The notes below the pieces were generated by a model. It made no database searches. It had not been told where the DNA came from and worked only from the letters and a program-made list of their open reading frames with translations. From Serratia liquefaciens ATCC 27592 (GTDB taxonomy: Bacteria; Pseudomonadota; Gammaproteobacteria; Enterobacterales; Enterobacteriaceae), in NCBI RefSeq assembly GCF_000422085.1, contig NC_021741.1, positions 558,001 through 622,000 of the forward strand: a DNA stretch of 64,000 nt. The letters are read 5' to 3'. A program made the translations under genes and the position numbers. Each line of letters starts with the position of its first letter. Within the stretch, counting starts at the first letter, position 1. This document shows positions 39,592-50,056 of the stretch, one piece after another.

Positions 39592-40545
39592 ATGACCGAT
39601 AAATTAACTTCCCTGCGCCAACTCACTACCGTGGTTGCAGATACGGGCGATATCGCGGCAATGAAGCTGTATCAACCGCAAGATGCTACAACCAACCCTT
39701 CGCTGATCCTCAATGCAGCCCAAATTCCTGAATACCGCAAACTGATTGACGAAGCCATTGCCTGGGCGCGTGAGCAGAGCAGCGATCGCGAACAGCAGAT
39801 CGCCGACGCCGCCGACAAGCTGGCCGTCAACATCGGTCTGGAAATCCTTAAGCTGGTTCCTGGCCGTATCTCTACCGAAGTGGACGCACGTCTGTCCTAC
39901 GATACCGTGGCCAGCGTTGCCAAGGCCAAGCGCCTGATCAAGCTGTACAACGATGCCGGCATCAGTAACGACCGCATCCTGATCAAACTGGCTTCTACCT
40001 GGCAGGGCATCCGCGCGGCAGAGCAGTTGGAGAAAGAAGGCATCAACTGTAACCTGACGCTGCTGTTCTCCTTCGCTCAGGCGCGTGCCTGTGCCGAAGC
40101 TGGCGTGTACCTGATCTCTCCGTTTGTTGGTCGTATCCTCGACTGGTACAAAGCCAACGGCGACAAGAAAGAGTTCGCGCCAAACGAAGATCCAGGTGTG
40201 GTTTCCGTTACCGAGATCTACCAGTATTACAAAGAGCACGGTTACAAAACCGTGGTGATGGGCGCCAGCTTCCGTAACGTCGGTGAAATCATCGAACTGG
40301 CTGGCTGTGACCGTCTGACGATCGCCCCTGCACTGCTGAAAGAGCTGGCAGAGAGCGAAGGTTCCCTGGAGCGTAAACTGGCTTACACCGGCGAAGTGAA
40401 AGCGCGTCCTGCGGCGCTGACCGAGCCTGAGTTCTACTGGCAGCACAATCAGGATCCAATGGCGGTTGAGAAACTGACCGACGGTATCCGCAAGTTTGCC
40501 GTAGACCAGGGCAAGCTGGAAAAAATGATCGCCGATCTGCTGTAA
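39592..40545 (+). CDS. talB: Transaldolase
   Basis: TalB transfers a dihydroxyacetone unit between sedoheptulose-7-phosphate and glyceraldehyde-3-phosphate in the non-oxidative pentose phosphate pathway. The 317 residues equal E. coli TalB. The Schiff-base lysine is in the [17 protein letters not shown] motif near residue 132, and the N-terminal [10 protein letters not shown] signature is present. A terminator follows closely. Confidence 0.97.
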   Translation: MTDKLTSLRQLTTVVADTGDIAAMKLYQPQDATTNPSLILNAAQIPEYRKLIDEAIAWAREQSSDREQQIADAADKLAVNIGLEILKLVPGRISTEVDARLSYDTVASVAKAKRLIKLYNDAGISNDRILIKLASTWQGIRAAEQLEKEGINCNLTLLFSFAQARACAEAGVYLISPFVGRILDWYKANGDKKEFAPNEDPGVVSVTEIYQYYKEHGYKTVVMGASFRNVGEIIELAGCDRLTIAPALLKELAESEGSLERKLAYTGEVKARPAALTEPEFYWQHNQDPMAVEKLTDGIRKFAVDQGKLEKMIADLL

Positions 40546-40562
40546 TTCAGGCAGTCAGCGCA

Positions 40563-40591
40563 GAAAAAGGTGGCTTAGGCCGCCTTTTTTT
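40563..40591 (+). terminator. Terminator after talB
   Basis: A 9-bp stem (AAAGGTGGC / GCCGCCTTT, one G-T pair) with a TTAG loop is followed by seven Ts in all. Confidence 0.88.
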
Positions 40592-40695
40592 ATGCCCGCA
40601 GATCCCCGGCGCGGGCAGACACCTTATACTCTCGGGATGAATAACAGGGCGGGAAGCGAACCCGCTCGAACCCCATTAGGCTGTAGAGGTTACGC

Positions 40696-41283
40696 ATGGA
40701 CATATTACGTATTGGTTTGGTTTCAGTTTCTGACCGCGCTTCCGGCGGCGTTTACCAGGACAAAGGCATACCGGCTTTGGAAGCGTGGCTGACCGACGCG
40801 CTGGCCACGCCGTTCAAACTGGAAACCCGCCTGATCCCCGATGAGCAAACGTTAATCGAGCAAACCCTGTGTGAGCTGGTGGATGAAATGGGCTGCCATC
40901 TGGTGCTGACGACCGGCGGTACCGGGCCGGCGCGACGTGACGTGACCCCAGACGCCACGCTGGCGATCGCCGATCGCGTGATGCCTGGCTTCGGCGAGCA
41001 AATGCGTCAAATCAGCCTACACTATGTGCCAACGGCAATTCTTTCACGCCAGGTGGGGGCGATCCGCAAGCAGGCGCTGATCATCAACCTGCCGGGACAA
41101 CCGAAGTCAATCAAGGAAACGCTGGAAGGGGTCAAGGACGAACAGGGCAAGGTGGTGGTGCATGGTATCTTCGCCAGCGTGCCGTACTGCATTCAGTTGC
41201 TCGAGGGGCCTTATGTGGAAACTCAGGCCGAAGTGGTAGCAGCATTTAGGCCGAAGAATGCGCGTCGCGAGATAAACCTCTAA
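40696..41283 (+). CDS. mog: Molybdopterin adenylyltransferase
   Basis: Mog (MogA) adenylylates molybdopterin before molybdenum insertion by MoeA. The 195 residues match the family length; the GTTGGTGPARRDVTPDATL-type segment (TTGGTGPARRD near residues 73-83) is the substrate-binding signature and the N-terminus reads LRIGLVSVSDRASGGVYQD. It follows talB as in E. coli and probably has its own promoter, since a terminator lies before it. Confidence 0.95.
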   Translation: MDILRIGLVSVSDRASGGVYQDKGIPALEAWLTDALATPFKLETRLIPDEQTLIEQTLCELVDEMGCHLVLTTGGTGPARRDVTPDATLAIADRVMPGFGEQMRQISLHYVPTAILSRQVGAIRKQALIINLPGQPKSIKETLEGVKDEQGKVVVHGIFASVPYCIQLLEGPYVETQAEVVAAFRPKNARREINL

Positions 41284-41406
41284 ATTTCAGCGTTATGTGA
41301 GATAAGCCCCAAGCGTTCTGGTGTGAAAATATTTTGCCGTTATAGTAAGGATTCGTTTACAGAAGCCGCTGGCTTTTATTTTAACAGTCTCCTCTGACGG
41401 TACCCT

Positions 41407-42714
41407 ATGCCTCACGATAATAATCGCCGGTTAAACCGGCAAGACTACAAAACTCTGACGTTAGCTGCCCTGGGCGGAGCGCTGGAGTTCTACGACTTCA
41501 TCATTTTCGTCTTCTTTGCTGCGGTGATGGGCGAACTTTTCTTCCCGGCGGATATGCCTGAATGGCTGCGTCAGGTGCAAACCTTCGGCATCTTTGCCGC
41601 CGGTTACCTGGCCCGCCCGTTGGGCGGCATCGTCATGGCACACTTCGGCGATTTGGTCGGCCGTAAGAAGATGTTCAGCCTGAGCATTCTGCTGATGGCG
41701 CTACCGACGCTTGGCATGGGCCTGTTACCGACCTACGCCAGCATCGGTATTGCCGCGCCGCTCTTGCTGCTGCTGATGCGGGTGCTGCAGGGCGCAGCGA
41801 TTGGTGGTGAAGTGCCGGGGGCCTGGGTGTTTGTTGCCGAACACGTGCCGCGCCGCCGCATTGGTTTTGCCTGCGGTACCCTGACCGCCGGTCTGACGGT
41901 CGGTATCTTGCTGGGCTCGTTGGTGGCGACGGTGATCAACACTACGCTCAGCCAACAGACCATCGCCGAGGGGGGCTGGCGCATTCCTTTCCTGCTGGGC
42001 GGCATTTTCGGCCTGGTGGCGATGTACCTGCGCCGTTGGTTGCAGGAAACGCCAATTTTCATCGAGATGCAGGCGCGCAAAGCCCTGGCGGAGGAGCTGC
42101 CGCTGAAATCCGTGGTGCTTAACCATCGCAAGGAAGTGGTGGTGTCGATGCTGCTGACCTGGCTGCTGTCCGCCGGTATCGTGGTGGTGATCCTGATGAC
42201 CCCGACTTACTTGCAAAAGCAATTTGGCATTGCCCCGGCGCTGTCGCTGCAGGCGAACAGCATTGCCACCATCATGCTGATTGCTGGCTGCATTACCGCC
42301 GGTTTGGCGGCGGATCGCTTCGGTGCCAGCAAGACCTTTATCGTTGGCAGTTTGCTGTTGGCCGGCTGCAGTTGGCTATTTTATCGGACGGTGGGAGAAC
42401 ACCCGGAAATGCTGTTCGCCTGCTATGCGCTGGTAGGCTTCAGCGTGGGCGTGGTGGGCGCTGTACCCTATGTGATGGTGCGGGCTTTCCCGGCGGAAGT
42501 GCGATTTACCGGTATTTCGTTCTCATATAATGTCGCATACGCTATTTTTGGGGGTTTAACCCCAATATTTGTGACGTTGATCATGAAGTTAACCCCGTTA
42601 GCACCCGCTTACTACGTATTGGCGTTGTCGGGGATAGGACTGCTGCTGGGGATTTACCTCCATCGCGATCTGAACAGCGAAACCAGGGCGCAACGCGCCG
42701 GTTCTTACAGCTAA
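41407..42714 (+). CDS. MFS transporter, metabolite:H+ symporter (MHS) family
   Basis: This 435-residue protein is a twelve-helix major facilitator. The N-terminal GGALEFYDFIIF and FGDLVGRKKMF (the helix 2-3 loop motif) and the GAAIGGEVPGAWVFVAEHVP segment are typical of the MHS family (ProP, KgtP, ShiA relatives), which move organic acids or osmolytes with protons. The substrate cannot be told from sequence. It is not in the E. coli order between mog and satP, so it is an insertion or a lineage-specific gene. It ends in a terminator shared with satP. Confidence 0.87.
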   Translation: MPHDNNRRLNRQDYKTLTLAALGGALEFYDFIIFVFFAAVMGELFFPADMPEWLRQVQTFGIFAAGYLARPLGGIVMAHFGDLVGRKKMFSLSILLMALPTLGMGLLPTYASIGIAAPLLLLLMRVLQGAAIGGEVPGAWVFVAEHVPRRRIGFACGTLTAGLTVGILLGSLVATVINTTLSQQTIAEGGWRIPFLLGGIFGLVAMYLRRWLQETPIFIEMQARKALAEELPLKSVVLNHRKEVVVSMLLTWLLSAGIVVVILMTPTYLQKQFGIAPALSLQANSIATIMLIAGCITAGLAADRFGASKTFIVGSLLLAGCSWLFYRTVGEHPEMLFACYALVGFSVGVVGAVPYVMVRAFPAEVRFTGISFSYNVAYAIFGGLTPIFVTLIMKLTPLAPAYYVLALSGIGLLLGIYLHRDLNSETRAQRAGSYS

Positions 42715-42746
42715 AAAAAAGCCCTGCAATCAACCGCAGGGCTTTT
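42713..42746. terminator. Bidirectional terminator between MFS gene and satP
   Basis: A stem AAAAGCCCTGC / GCAGGGCTTTT with an 8-base loop lies between the convergent MFS gene and satP. Eight As on the left give a strong T run for satP on the minus strand; four Ts follow on the plus strand. Confidence 0.88.
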
Positions 42747-42765
42747 CATTTCAGGTCAATGACGC

Positions 42766-43365
42766 TTATGCCACTGCCCGGATAGGTTCTACATTGTTGA
42801 CGCTGGGTTCGCCAATCGGCAGCACCGTACGGCCAAACTGCTCGTTGAGCACTTCCGCCATAGCCAGGTAGATGGCGCTGGCACCGCAGATGATGCCTTC
42901 GTAGCCGGCAAATTTCAGCAGCGCAGGGTTGCCGGTGATGTTACCGACGGCCAGCAGGGCGAACAGCAGCGTCAGGCTGCCGAACACGAACTGCAGCACG
43001 CGGTTGGCGCGCAGAGTGCCGAAGAACATGAACAGGGTGAAGACGCCCCACAGTGCTAAATAGATCCCCAGCACGCTGGCGTCGGTTGGTTCAGCCAGGC
43101 CCAGGCGTGGCAGCAGCAGCAGCCCGACCAGGCTCAGCCAGAAGCTGCCGTAAGAGATAAAGGCCGTCATGCCGAAGGTATTGCCTTTCTTGTATTCCAG
43201 CAGGCCAGCCATAATCTGGGCCAGTCCACCGAAGAAAATCCCCATGCTGATGATGGAAGAGTTCAATGGGAAAAAGCCCGCGTTGTGCAGGTTCAGCAAG
43301 ACGGTGGTCATCCCGAAGCCCATCAGGCCGAGAGGGCCGGGATTCGCCAACTTGTTGGTGTGCAT
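42766..43365 (-). CDS. satP: Succinate-acetate/proton symporter SatP
   Basis: SatP (YaaH) imports acetate and succinate with protons; it is an AceTr-family inner-membrane protein with six helices. The 199 residues start [20 protein letters not shown], containing the family NPAPLGL-type motif, and share the EYKKGNTFG and [14 protein letters not shown] segments with E. coli SatP. The reading frame is open far upstream through the antisense strand of dnaK, but the ATG at 43365, with AGAGGA upstream, is the natural start. The C-terminal tail is longer than in E. coli. Confidence 0.92.
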   Translation of the reverse strand: MHTNKLANPGPLGLMGFGMTTVLLNLHNAGFFPLNSSIISMGIFFGGLAQIMAGLLEYKKGNTFGMTAFISYGSFWLSLVGLLLLPRLGLAEPTDASVLGIYLALWGVFTLFMFFGTLRANRVLQFVFGSLTLLFALLAVGNITGNPALLKFAGYEGIICGASAIYLAMAEVLNEQFGRTVLPIGEPSVNNVEPIRAVA

Positions 43366-43689
43366 ATGTCCTCTGCGATAACAGAATTTTAACGAAAATG
43401 GGTAGGTAAATTCATAAATGGTCTGAATGGCCGAAAAACCTATAACTTCCATCAGAGCGCGCGGCATCATAATGATCCCCAGAACAGGAAACAATGATCT
43501 GAGTGACGATAAAAACGAATTTTTTTTTGCCCTGCCCCTTGATGCTGGATTGTATGGCCCCATCTTATTTGCAACCGCAGTTGCTGACCGCGGGTAAGTC
43601 TGAAATGTCGGGCAGTTGAAAAGCAAAAATTCGCCCGCATATAGGTTAGCAACCTGACCGAATATGAATTTATTAGTGGAGACGTTTAG
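43366..43689. other. Divergent satP-dnaK intergenic region
   Basis: This 324-base interval carries the satP promoter on the left and the dnaK heat-shock promoter on the right (43534-43567, listed separately). The dnaK leader of about 120 bases follows. No small gene is evident. Confidence 0.5.
43534..43567 (+). promoter_or_regulatory. Sigma-32 heat-shock promoter of dnaK
   Basis: CCCCTTGATG (-35, core 43538-43544) and CCCCATCTTA (-10, from 43558) are separated by 13 bases, matching the sigma-32 consensus CTTGAA-N13-CCCCAT. They lie about 120 bases before the dnaK ATG, like E. coli dnaK P1. Confidence 0.88.
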
Positions 43690-45603
43690 ATGGGCAAAAT
43701 CATTGGTATCGACCTGGGTACTACCAACTCTTGTGTAGCAATTATGGATGGTGGTAAAGCGCGCGTGCTGGAGAACAGCGAAGGCGATCGTACTACACCT
43801 TCGATCATCGCATATACCCAGGATGGTGAAATTCTGGTTGGCCAGCCTGCTAAGCGTCAGGCTGTTACTAACCCACAAAACACCCTGTTTGCGATCAAGC
43901 GCCTGATTGGCCGTCGCTTCCAGGATGAAGAAGCACAGCGTGATAAAGACATCATGCCGTACAAAATTGTGGCTGCTGATAACGGCGACGCATGGGTAGA
44001 AGTGAAAGGCCAGCGTGTGGCACCACCGCAGATCTCTGCAGAAGTGCTGAAGAAAATGAAGAAAACGGCGGAAGATTACCTGGGTGAACCGGTAACTGAA
44101 GCAGTTATCACCGTACCTGCATACTTCAACGACGCACAGCGTCAGGCGACCAAAGACGCCGGCCGTATCGCAGGTCTGGAAGTAAAACGTATCATCAACG
44201 AACCGACCGCTGCGGCTCTGGCTTACGGCCTGGACAAAGAAGTCGGCAACCGTACCATCGCGGTTTATGACCTGGGTGGCGGTACTTTCGATATCTCTAT
44301 TATCGAAATCGACGAAGTTGACGGCGAAAAAACCTTCGAAGTTCTGGCAACCAACGGTGATACCCACCTGGGTGGTGAAGACTTCGACAGCCGCCTGATC
44401 AACTATCTGGTGGAAGAGTTCAAGAAAGAACAAGGTTTCGACCTGCGCAACGATCCGTTGGCGATGCAGCGTCTGAAAGAAGCCGCTGAGAAAGCGAAGA
44501 TTGAACTGTCTTCCGCTCAGCAGACCGACGTAAACCTGCCGTACATTACTGCAGATGCGAGCGGTCCAAAACACATGAACATCAAAGTGACCCGTGCAAA
44601 ACTCGAGTCGCTGGTAGAAGATCTGGTTGCGCGTTCTATCGAGCCGCTGAAAGTCGCTCTGAAAGACGCTGGCCTGTCGGTTTCCGACATTCAGGACGTG
44701 ATCCTGGTGGGCGGCCAGACCCGTATGCCAATGGTTCAGAAGAAAGTCGCTGACTTCTTCGGTAAAGAACCACGTAAAGACGTTAACCCGGACGAAGCCG
44801 TTGCGGTGGGTGCTGCGGTACAGGGCGGCGTGTTGGCCGGTGATGTGAAGGACGTTCTGCTGCTGGACGTTACCCCGCTGTCGCTGGGTATCGAAACCAT
44901 GGGCAGCGTGATGACTCCGCTGATCACCAAAAACACCACCATCCCGACCAAGCACAGCCAGGTGTTCTCTACCGCTGAAGACAACCAGTCTGCGGTAACC
45001 ATCCACGTGCTGCAGGGTGAGCGTAAACGCGCTAACGATAACAAGTCACTGGGCCAGTTCAATCTGGACGGCATCCAGGCGGCTCCACGCGGTATGGCGC
45101 AAATCGAAGTGACCTTCGACATCGACGCCGACGGTATTCTGCACGTGTCTGCCAAAGACAAGAATACCGGCCGTGAGCAGAAGATCACCATCAAGGCTTC
45201 TTCTGGTCTGAACGAAGAAGAAATCCAGAAAATGGTGCGCGATGCTGAAGTGAACGCCGAAGCTGACCGTAAGTTCGAAGAGCTGGTGCAGACCCGTAAC
45301 CAGGCCGACCACCTGATCCACGGTACCCGTAAGCAGTTGGAAGAAGCGGGCGACAAACTGCCGGCGGAAGACAAAACGGCTATCGAAGCGGCGCTGAAAG
45401 ATCTGGAAGTTGCGGTTAAAGGCGAAGATAAAGCCGAGATCGAAGCTAAGACCCAGGCTCTGGTGCAGGTTTCCGGCAAGCTGCTGGAAATGGCTCAGGC
45501 GCAGCAGGCTCAGCAAGGTGCTGATGCCGGTGCTGATAACGCGGCGCAGAAAGACGACGACGTGGTTGACGCTGAGTTCGAAGAAGTTAAAGACAAAAAA
45601 TAA
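43690..45603 (+). CDS. dnaK: Hsp70 chaperone DnaK
   Basis: DnaK is the ATP-dependent Hsp70 chaperone that binds exposed hydrophobic peptides and, with DnaJ and GrpE, controls the heat-shock response. The 637 residues contain the nucleotide-binding domain ([12 protein letters not shown] at 6-17, the phosphate 2 motif [13 protein letters not shown] near 194) and the substrate-binding domain from about 390, with a C-terminal acidic EEVKDKK end. The coding sequence favours optimal codons, as expected for an abundant protein. It is expressed from a sigma-32 promoter and is followed by dnaJ. Confidence 0.98.
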   Translation: MGKIIGIDLGTTNSCVAIMDGGKARVLENSEGDRTTPSIIAYTQDGEILVGQPAKRQAVTNPQNTLFAIKRLIGRRFQDEEAQRDKDIMPYKIVAADNGDAWVEVKGQRVAPPQISAEVLKKMKKTAEDYLGEPVTEAVITVPAYFNDAQRQATKDAGRIAGLEVKRIINEPTAAALAYGLDKEVGNRTIAVYDLGGGTFDISIIEIDEVDGEKTFEVLATNGDTHLGGEDFDSRLINYLVEEFKKEQGFDLRNDPLAMQRLKEAAEKAKIELSSAQQTDVNLPYITADASGPKHMNIKVTRAKLESLVEDLVARSIEPLKVALKDAGLSVSDIQDVILVGGQTRMPMVQKKVADFFGKEPRKDVNPDEAVAVGAAVQGGVLAGDVKDVLLLDVTPLSLGIETMGSVMTPLITKNTTIPTKHSQVFSTAEDNQSAVTIHVLQGERKRANDNKSLGQFNLDGIQAAPRGMAQIEVTFDIDADGILHVSAKDKNTGREQKITIKASSGLNEEEIQKMVRDAEVNAEADRKFEELVQTRNQADHLIHGTRKQLEEAGDKLPAEDKTAIEAALKDLEVAVKGEDKAEIEAKTQALVQVSGKLLEMAQAQQAQQGADAGADNAAQKDDDVVDAEFEEVKDKK

Positions 45604-45623
45604 TCGCCCTTAAGCGGGCACGG

Positions 45624-45684
45624 AACGGCTGAGAGGCCGTTACCGGAAACCAGCACGGGCGTCGAGGCAACTCTACGCCCGTGC
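45624..45684 (+). other. Two hairpins in the dnaK-dnaJ intergenic region
   Basis: In the 106 bases between dnaK and dnaJ are two inverted repeats: AACGGC / GCCGTT (45624-45641) and a 10-bp perfect stem GCACGGGCGT / ACGCCCGTGC (45653-45684) with a 12-base loop. Neither is followed by Ts, so they are not standard terminators. They probably act on the dnaKJ mRNA, for example as a processing or stability element that sets the DnaK:DnaJ ratio. Confidence 0.55.
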
Positions 45685-45709
45685 ACGCATGTTAAGGGTT
45701 ACAGAAATA

Positions 45710-46840
45710 ATGGCGAAGAAAGACTATTACGAGATTCTCGGCGTCTCCAAGACGGCGGAAGAACGTGAGATCAAAAAGGCGTATAAACGCCTGGCGATGA
45801 AGTACCATCCTGACCGCAACCAGGATCAGGACGCCGAAGCCAGATTTAAAGAGGTCAAGGAAGCGTACGAAGTTCTGACCGACGATCAAAAGCGTGCGGC
45901 CTACGATCAATACGGCCATGCGGCGTTTGAACAAGGCGGCATGGGCGGTGGCGGTGGGTTTGGCGGCGGCGGTGCCGACTTCAGCGATATCTTTGGCGAC
46001 GTATTTGGCGACATCTTCGGTGGTGGCCGCCGTCAACGCGCCAGCCGCGGTTCCGATCTGCGCTACAACATGGAGCTGTCCCTCGAGGAAGCTGTTCGTG
46101 GCGTGACCAAAGAGATCCGCATTCCGACGCTGGAAGAGTGTGGTGTTTGTCACGGCAGCGGCGCGAAGCCAGGCAGCTCGCCGGTGACCTGTCCAACCTG
46201 TCACGGTCAGGGCCAGGTGCAGATGCGCCAGGGTTTCTTTACCGTGCAGCAGGCCTGTCCGCACTGTCATGGCCGCGGTCAGATCATCAAAGACCCTTGC
46301 AACAGCTGCCATGGCCACGGCCGGGTAGAGAAAGCCAAAACGCTGTCGGTGAAAATCCCGGCCGGCGTGGATACCGGTGACCGCATCCGCCTGGCGGGTG
46401 AGGGTGAAGCAGGCGAACACGGCGCACCGGCTGGCGATCTGTACGTTCAGGTTCAGGTGAAGGCTCACCCGATCTTCGAGCGTGAAGGCAACAACCTGTA
46501 CTGTGAAGTACCGATCAACTTCGCGATGGCAGCATTGGGTGGTGAGATCGAAGTGCCGACGCTGGATGGCCGCGTGAAGCTGAAAGTACCGACAGAAACC
46601 CAGACCGGCAAACTGTTCCGCATGCGCGGCAAGGGTGTTAAATCGGTACGTGGCGGCAGCCAGGGCGACCTGCTGTGCCGTGTAGTGGTGGAAACCCCGG
46701 TTAACCTGAACGACAAGCAGAAGCAATTGCTGAAGGAACTGGAGGAGAGCCTAGGTGGCCCTTCCGGTGATAAAAACAGTCCGCGTTCGAAAAGTTTCTT
46801 CGACGGCGTGAAAAAGTTTTTTGATGACCTGACGCGTTAA
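45710..46840 (+). CDS. dnaJ: Hsp40 co-chaperone DnaJ
   Basis: DnaJ delivers substrates to DnaK and stimulates its ATPase. The 376 residues equal E. coli DnaJ: J domain (1-70) with the HPD motif in KYHPDRNQ, a glycine/phenylalanine-rich linker (about 75-105), four CxxCxGxG zinc-finger repeats ([32 protein letters not shown]) and the C-terminal substrate-binding domains. I use the ATG at 45710; a longer frame from 45689 lacks family similarity. A terminator follows. Confidence 0.98.
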   Translation: MAKKDYYEILGVSKTAEEREIKKAYKRLAMKYHPDRNQDQDAEARFKEVKEAYEVLTDDQKRAAYDQYGHAAFEQGGMGGGGGFGGGGADFSDIFGDVFGDIFGGGRRQRASRGSDLRYNMELSLEEAVRGVTKEIRIPTLEECGVCHGSGAKPGSSPVTCPTCHGQGQVQMRQGFFTVQQACPHCHGRGQIIKDPCNSCHGHGRVEKAKTLSVKIPAGVDTGDRIRLAGEGEAGEHGAPAGDLYVQVQVKAHPIFEREGNNLYCEVPINFAMAALGGEIEVPTLDGRVKLKVPTETQTGKLFRMRGKGVKSVRGGSQGDLLCRVVVETPVNLNDKQKQLLKELEESLGGPSGDKNSPRSKSFFDGVKKFFDDLTR

Positions 46841-46867
46841 GCTTCTGTCTCCGTTAGCGTTCTGCAT

Positions 46868-46895
46868 AACCCCGGTGTCAAAACCGGGGTTTTTT
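46868..46895 (+). terminator. Terminator after dnaJ
   Basis: A 9-bp stem (AACCCCGGT / ACCGGGGTT) with a 6-base loop leads into six Ts. Confidence 0.92.
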
Positions 46896-47075
46896 ATTGA
46901 CATTCATTTACCAATATCCCTATAAAAAGTGTGATATATATCGTTAATAGATCGGTTTTAACGATGTTTAAAGCATTTATAAACGTATTTTATCGAGCTA
47001 AACCGCCGTCTATACTCGTTCCATTACTTTGTATGCGGGGCCCATGTGCTACGCACAGATCTGGAGAGACGTATT

Positions 47076-48242
47076 GTGACCAACATTATTCGTCAGTTTT
47101 TACGTCAGGAGGCCGCGGGCGGTATCATCCTGATAGTCGCCGCGATTATTGCGTTGATCATGGCCAATACCCCGGCTCAGGGGATCTATCACGCTTTCCT
47201 CAATTTACCGGTTATGGTGAAGGTGTCTTCACTCGAGATTGCCAAGCCGCTGCTGCTGTGGATTAACGATGGCCTGATGGCGATCTTTTTCCTGGTGGTG
47301 GGGCTGGAGGTTAAGCGTGAGCTGATGCAAGGCTCATTGGCCGGGCGCGACAAGGCGGTCTTCCCGGCAATTGCCGCGCTGGGCGGCATGCTGGCACCGG
47401 CGCTGATTTACCTGATGTTCAACGGCGCGGACGAGGTGACTCGTCAGGGCTGGGCAATCCCGGCGGCGACCGATATTGCGTTTGCCCTCGGGGTGATGGC
47501 GCTGTTGGGTAACCGCGTGCCAACCAGCCTGAAGGTGTTCCTGCTGGCGCTGGCGATTATTGATGACCTGGGCGTGATCGTGATTATCGCGCTGTTCTAT
47601 ACCCACGAAGTCTCGATGGCGGCGCTGGGCGTGGCGGCGGCGGCTGTTGCGGTACTGGCGTTTATGAACTGGCGCGGGGTGGGGAAAACCTCACTCTATA
47701 TGATTGTCGGCCTGGTGCTGTGGGTAGCTATCCTCAAATCCGGGGTGCATGCAACGCTCGCCGGAGTGATCGTCGGCTTTATGATCCCGCTGAACGTGAA
47801 GAAAGGCCCGTCGCCTTCAGAAACGTTAGAGCATGAACTGCATCCGTGGGTGGCCTTTATGATCTTGCCGCTGTTTGCTTTCGCTAACGCCGGCGTTTCA
47901 TTACAGGGCGTGTCGTTGAGCGGGCTGACCTCGCTATTGCCGGTCGGGATCGCAGCGGGTCTGTTTATCGGTAAGCCGTTGGGCATCTTCACCTTTAGCC
48001 TGTTGGCAGTGAAGTTGGGGATTGCCAGGTTGCCTGAAGGAATTGGTTTCAAACAGGTGTTTGCCGTTTCTGTGCTCTGTGGTATTGGTTTCACCATGTC
48101 GATTTTCATCGCGTCACTGGCGTTTGGTGATGCGGATGTTGTACTAAGCACCTATTCGCGACTGGGGATCCTGATTGGGTCAACTACGGCGGCGGTGGTC
48201 GGGTACGCTCTGTTGCGCATGTCGTTACCAAGGGTCAGATAA
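47076..48242 (+). CDS. nhaA: Na+/H+ antiporter NhaA
   Basis: NhaA expels sodium (or lithium) in exchange for protons and sets salt and alkaline tolerance. The 388 residues, counted from a GTG at 47076, equal E. coli NhaA. The ion-binding aspartates are in [13 protein letters not shown] (Asp about 133) and [11 protein letters not shown] (Asp-Asp about 163-164). The GTG has CTGGAGAG upstream; an ATG ten codons earlier is in frame but not family-like. nhaR follows and activates it in E. coli. Confidence 0.95.
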   Translation: MTNIIRQFLRQEAAGGIILIVAAIIALIMANTPAQGIYHAFLNLPVMVKVSSLEIAKPLLLWINDGLMAIFFLVVGLEVKRELMQGSLAGRDKAVFPAIAALGGMLAPALIYLMFNGADEVTRQGWAIPAATDIAFALGVMALLGNRVPTSLKVFLLALAIIDDLGVIVIIALFYTHEVSMAALGVAAAAVAVLAFMNWRGVGKTSLYMIVGLVLWVAILKSGVHATLAGVIVGFMIPLNVKKGPSPSETLEHELHPWVAFMILPLFAFANAGVSLQGVSLSGLTSLLPVGIAAGLFIGKPLGIFTFSLLAVKLGIARLPEGIGFKQVFAVSVLCGIGFTMSIFIASLAFGDADVVLSTYSRLGILIGSTTAAVVGYALLRMSLPRVR

Positions 48243-48436
48243 CCCCTTTAGGGTATCCCCTGTTTGCGGGGACACACTACAATAGCTGGTCGGAGCTGCA
48301 CAGTATAAAATATGTGCAGCTTCGGCCGTTCTGTTTGGGACGAATGCAGCAACAGGTTGTCTGAAACAGGGAAAGGACATTAGTCGCTCGTCACGGTCGA
48401 AAGTTCGCCGCGATGAAATGTTAAGGAGAGCACCTC

Positions 48437-49336
48437 GTGAGGATGTCGCATATCAACTTTAATCACCTTTACTACTTCTGGCAGGTCTGCAAGGAAGGTT
48501 CTGTGGTCGGCGCCGCCGAAGCGTTGTTTCTGACGCCGCAGACCATCACAGGCCAGATCAAAGCGCTGGAAGAGCGTTTGGACGGCAAGCTGTTCAAGCG
48601 GCAGGGGCGTGGGCTGGTGCCTTCTGAATTGGGGCAGCTGGTGTTCCGCTATGCCGACAAGATGTTTATGCTCAGCCAGGAAATGCTGGATATCGTCAAC
48701 TATCGCAAGGAATCCAACCTGCTGTTCGACGTTGGGGTGGCGGATGCGTTGTCCAAGCGTTTGGTGAGCCAGGTGCTGGAAACGGCGGTGGTGGTGGATA
48801 ATGAGCAAATTCACCTGCGTTGCTTTGAGTCGACGCATGAGATGCTGCTGGAGCAGCTCAGCCAGCATAAGCTCGATATGATCCTGTCAGACTGCCCGGT
48901 GGACTCCAGCCAGCAGGAAGGGCTGTTTTCACTCAAGCTGGGTGAGTGCGGCATCAGCTTCTTCTGTCGTCAGCCGGCGCCGGACCTGCCTTTCCCCGCC
49001 TGCCTGGAACAGCGCAAATTGTTGATCCCTGGCCGACGTTCGATGCTGGGACGTAAATTGCTTAACTGGTTTAACACCCAAGGCATTCAGGTGGAAATCC
49101 TGGGCGAGTTTGACGATGCGGCCCTGATGAAAACCTTTGGCATGTACCACAACGCGATCTTCGTTGCTCCGACGCTGTATGCGCAAGATACCTATAACGA
49201 CGATGACGTGGTGGAGATTGGACGTATTGATAGCGTGCAGGAAGAGTACTACATCATCTTTGCCGAGCGCATGATCCAGCATCCGGCGGTACAGCGGGTG
49301 TGCAACAAGGACTTCTCTGCGCTGTTTGCCTACTAG
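48437..49336 (+). CDS. nhaR: LysR-family activator NhaR
   Basis: NhaR is the sodium-responsive LysR-type activator of nhaA (and, in E. coli, of osmC and pga). The 299 residues show the N-terminal winged helix ([21 protein letters not shown]) and are highly similar to E. coli NhaR throughout. The GTG at 48437 has AAGGAGAG at the correct distance and gives the aligned N-terminus; an ATG two codons later is possible. The 194-base gap from nhaA may carry a separate promoter. A strong terminator follows. Confidence 0.94.
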   Translation: MRMSHINFNHLYYFWQVCKEGSVVGAAEALFLTPQTITGQIKALEERLDGKLFKRQGRGLVPSELGQLVFRYADKMFMLSQEMLDIVNYRKESNLLFDVGVADALSKRLVSQVLETAVVVDNEQIHLRCFESTHEMLLEQLSQHKLDMILSDCPVDSSQQEGLFSLKLGECGISFFCRQPAPDLPFPACLEQRKLLIPGRRSMLGRKLLNWFNTQGIQVEILGEFDDAALMKTFGMYHNAIFVAPTLYAQDTYNDDDVVEIGRIDSVQEEYYIIFAERMIQHPAVQRVCNKDFSALFAY

Positions 49337-49357
49337 ACCGGGTAGCGCAGACGTAAA

Positions 49358-49383
49358 AAAACCGGCCTGAGCCGGTTTTTTTT
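49358..49383. terminator. Bidirectional terminator between nhaR and rpsT
   Basis: A stem AACCGGC / GCCGGTT with a CTGA loop is flanked by seven As before and eight Ts after, so it can end both nhaR (plus) and rpsT (minus). Confidence 0.9.
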
Positions 49384-49405
49384 CAAGCAGACAACACGAT
49401 GCTTA

Positions 49406-49666
49406 TTACAAAGCGTTGATGCGCGCCGACAGGTTTGACTTATGGCGTGCTGCTTTGTTTTTGTGGATCAGGCCTTTAGCAGCCTTGCGGTCCACGATTG
49501 GTTTCATTACAGCGTAAGCAGCTTGCGCAGCTTCTTTGTCGCCAGTGGCGATAGCAGCTTCTACTTTCTTGATGTAGGTACGCATCATTGAGCGGCCGCT
49601 AGCGTTATGCTTACGACGCTTCTCAGACTGTACGGCGCGCTTCTTAGCTGATTTGATATTAGCCAA
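49406..49666 (-). CDS. rpsT: Ribosomal protein S20
   Basis: RpsT is a small primary-binding protein of the 30S subunit. The 86 residues are rich in lysine, arginine and alanine, with the family segments [17 protein letters not shown] and [12 protein letters not shown] and an ending similar to E. coli S20. The start is a TTG at 49666 after GGGAG; rpsT of E. coli also uses this rare start codon, which is part of its translational autocontrol, so the same control is likely here. Confidence 0.97.
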   Translation of the reverse strand: MANIKSAKKRAVQSEKRRKHNASGRSMMRTYIKKVEAAIATGDKEAAQAAYAVMKPIVDRKAAKGLIHKNKAARHKSNLSARINAL

Positions 49667-50056
49667 GGTCCAACTCCCAAATATATTCTATTGAGGACAA
49701 TTCGAAGGCCGAGGAATATGCCCTTTTAGCCTGCGTTTGTCAATGAATTTGTGCAAATAAGCGCCGTTTGTACGGGCGGCACTTGCTACGTTGTGATGGC
49801 GCAGGATTTTACCAGCTTCGGTCATGGGAATACAGTCTTTCGCGAGAAAATTCACCAATGATTTGCCACGGTGGTCGCAACCCATTGGCCGCAGTCGGTA
49901 ATCACCCGGATGACGCCGGATAAACTGCGGTTAGGGCGTTTCACCTGCAGATTATCTCCGGTATGGTATGTCTATTACATAAAGGTACCAATCGCGGGTT
50001 AACCTTAACCGCTGTACAAGGTATAATCCGGCGATTTCCACTGTTTTGAGCCAGCT
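49667..50056. promoter_or_regulatory. Divergent rpsT-ribF intergenic region
   Basis: These 390 bases carry the rpsT leader and promoters on the left and the ribF promoter on the right. The yaaY gene present here in E. coli is not recognisable. A 65-codon minus-strand frame (49688-49885) sits in the rpsT leader but looks like chance. Confidence 0.45.
49999..50027 (+). promoter_or_regulatory. Probable ribF promoter
   Basis: A consensus TATAAT at 50022-50027 is preceded at 17 bases by TTAACC, a partial -35. The start point would be about 25 bases before the ribF ATG. It may also transcribe ileS-lspA-fkpB-ispH. Confidence 0.55.

Noticed and set aside
40592..40792. A 66-codon plus-strand frame overlapping the mog start
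   Set aside because: Overlaps mog in another frame and the talB terminator; no support.
42766..45006. A 746-codon minus-strand frame covering satP and most of the dnaK antisense strand
   Set aside because: Only the last 199 codons (satP) have family similarity and a ribosome binding site. The rest mirrors dnaK codon use; long antisense frames opposite hsp70 genes are a well-known artefact.
49688..49885. A 65-codon minus-strand frame in the rpsT leader
   Set aside because: No ribosome binding site or known family; lies where rpsT promoters and leader are expected.
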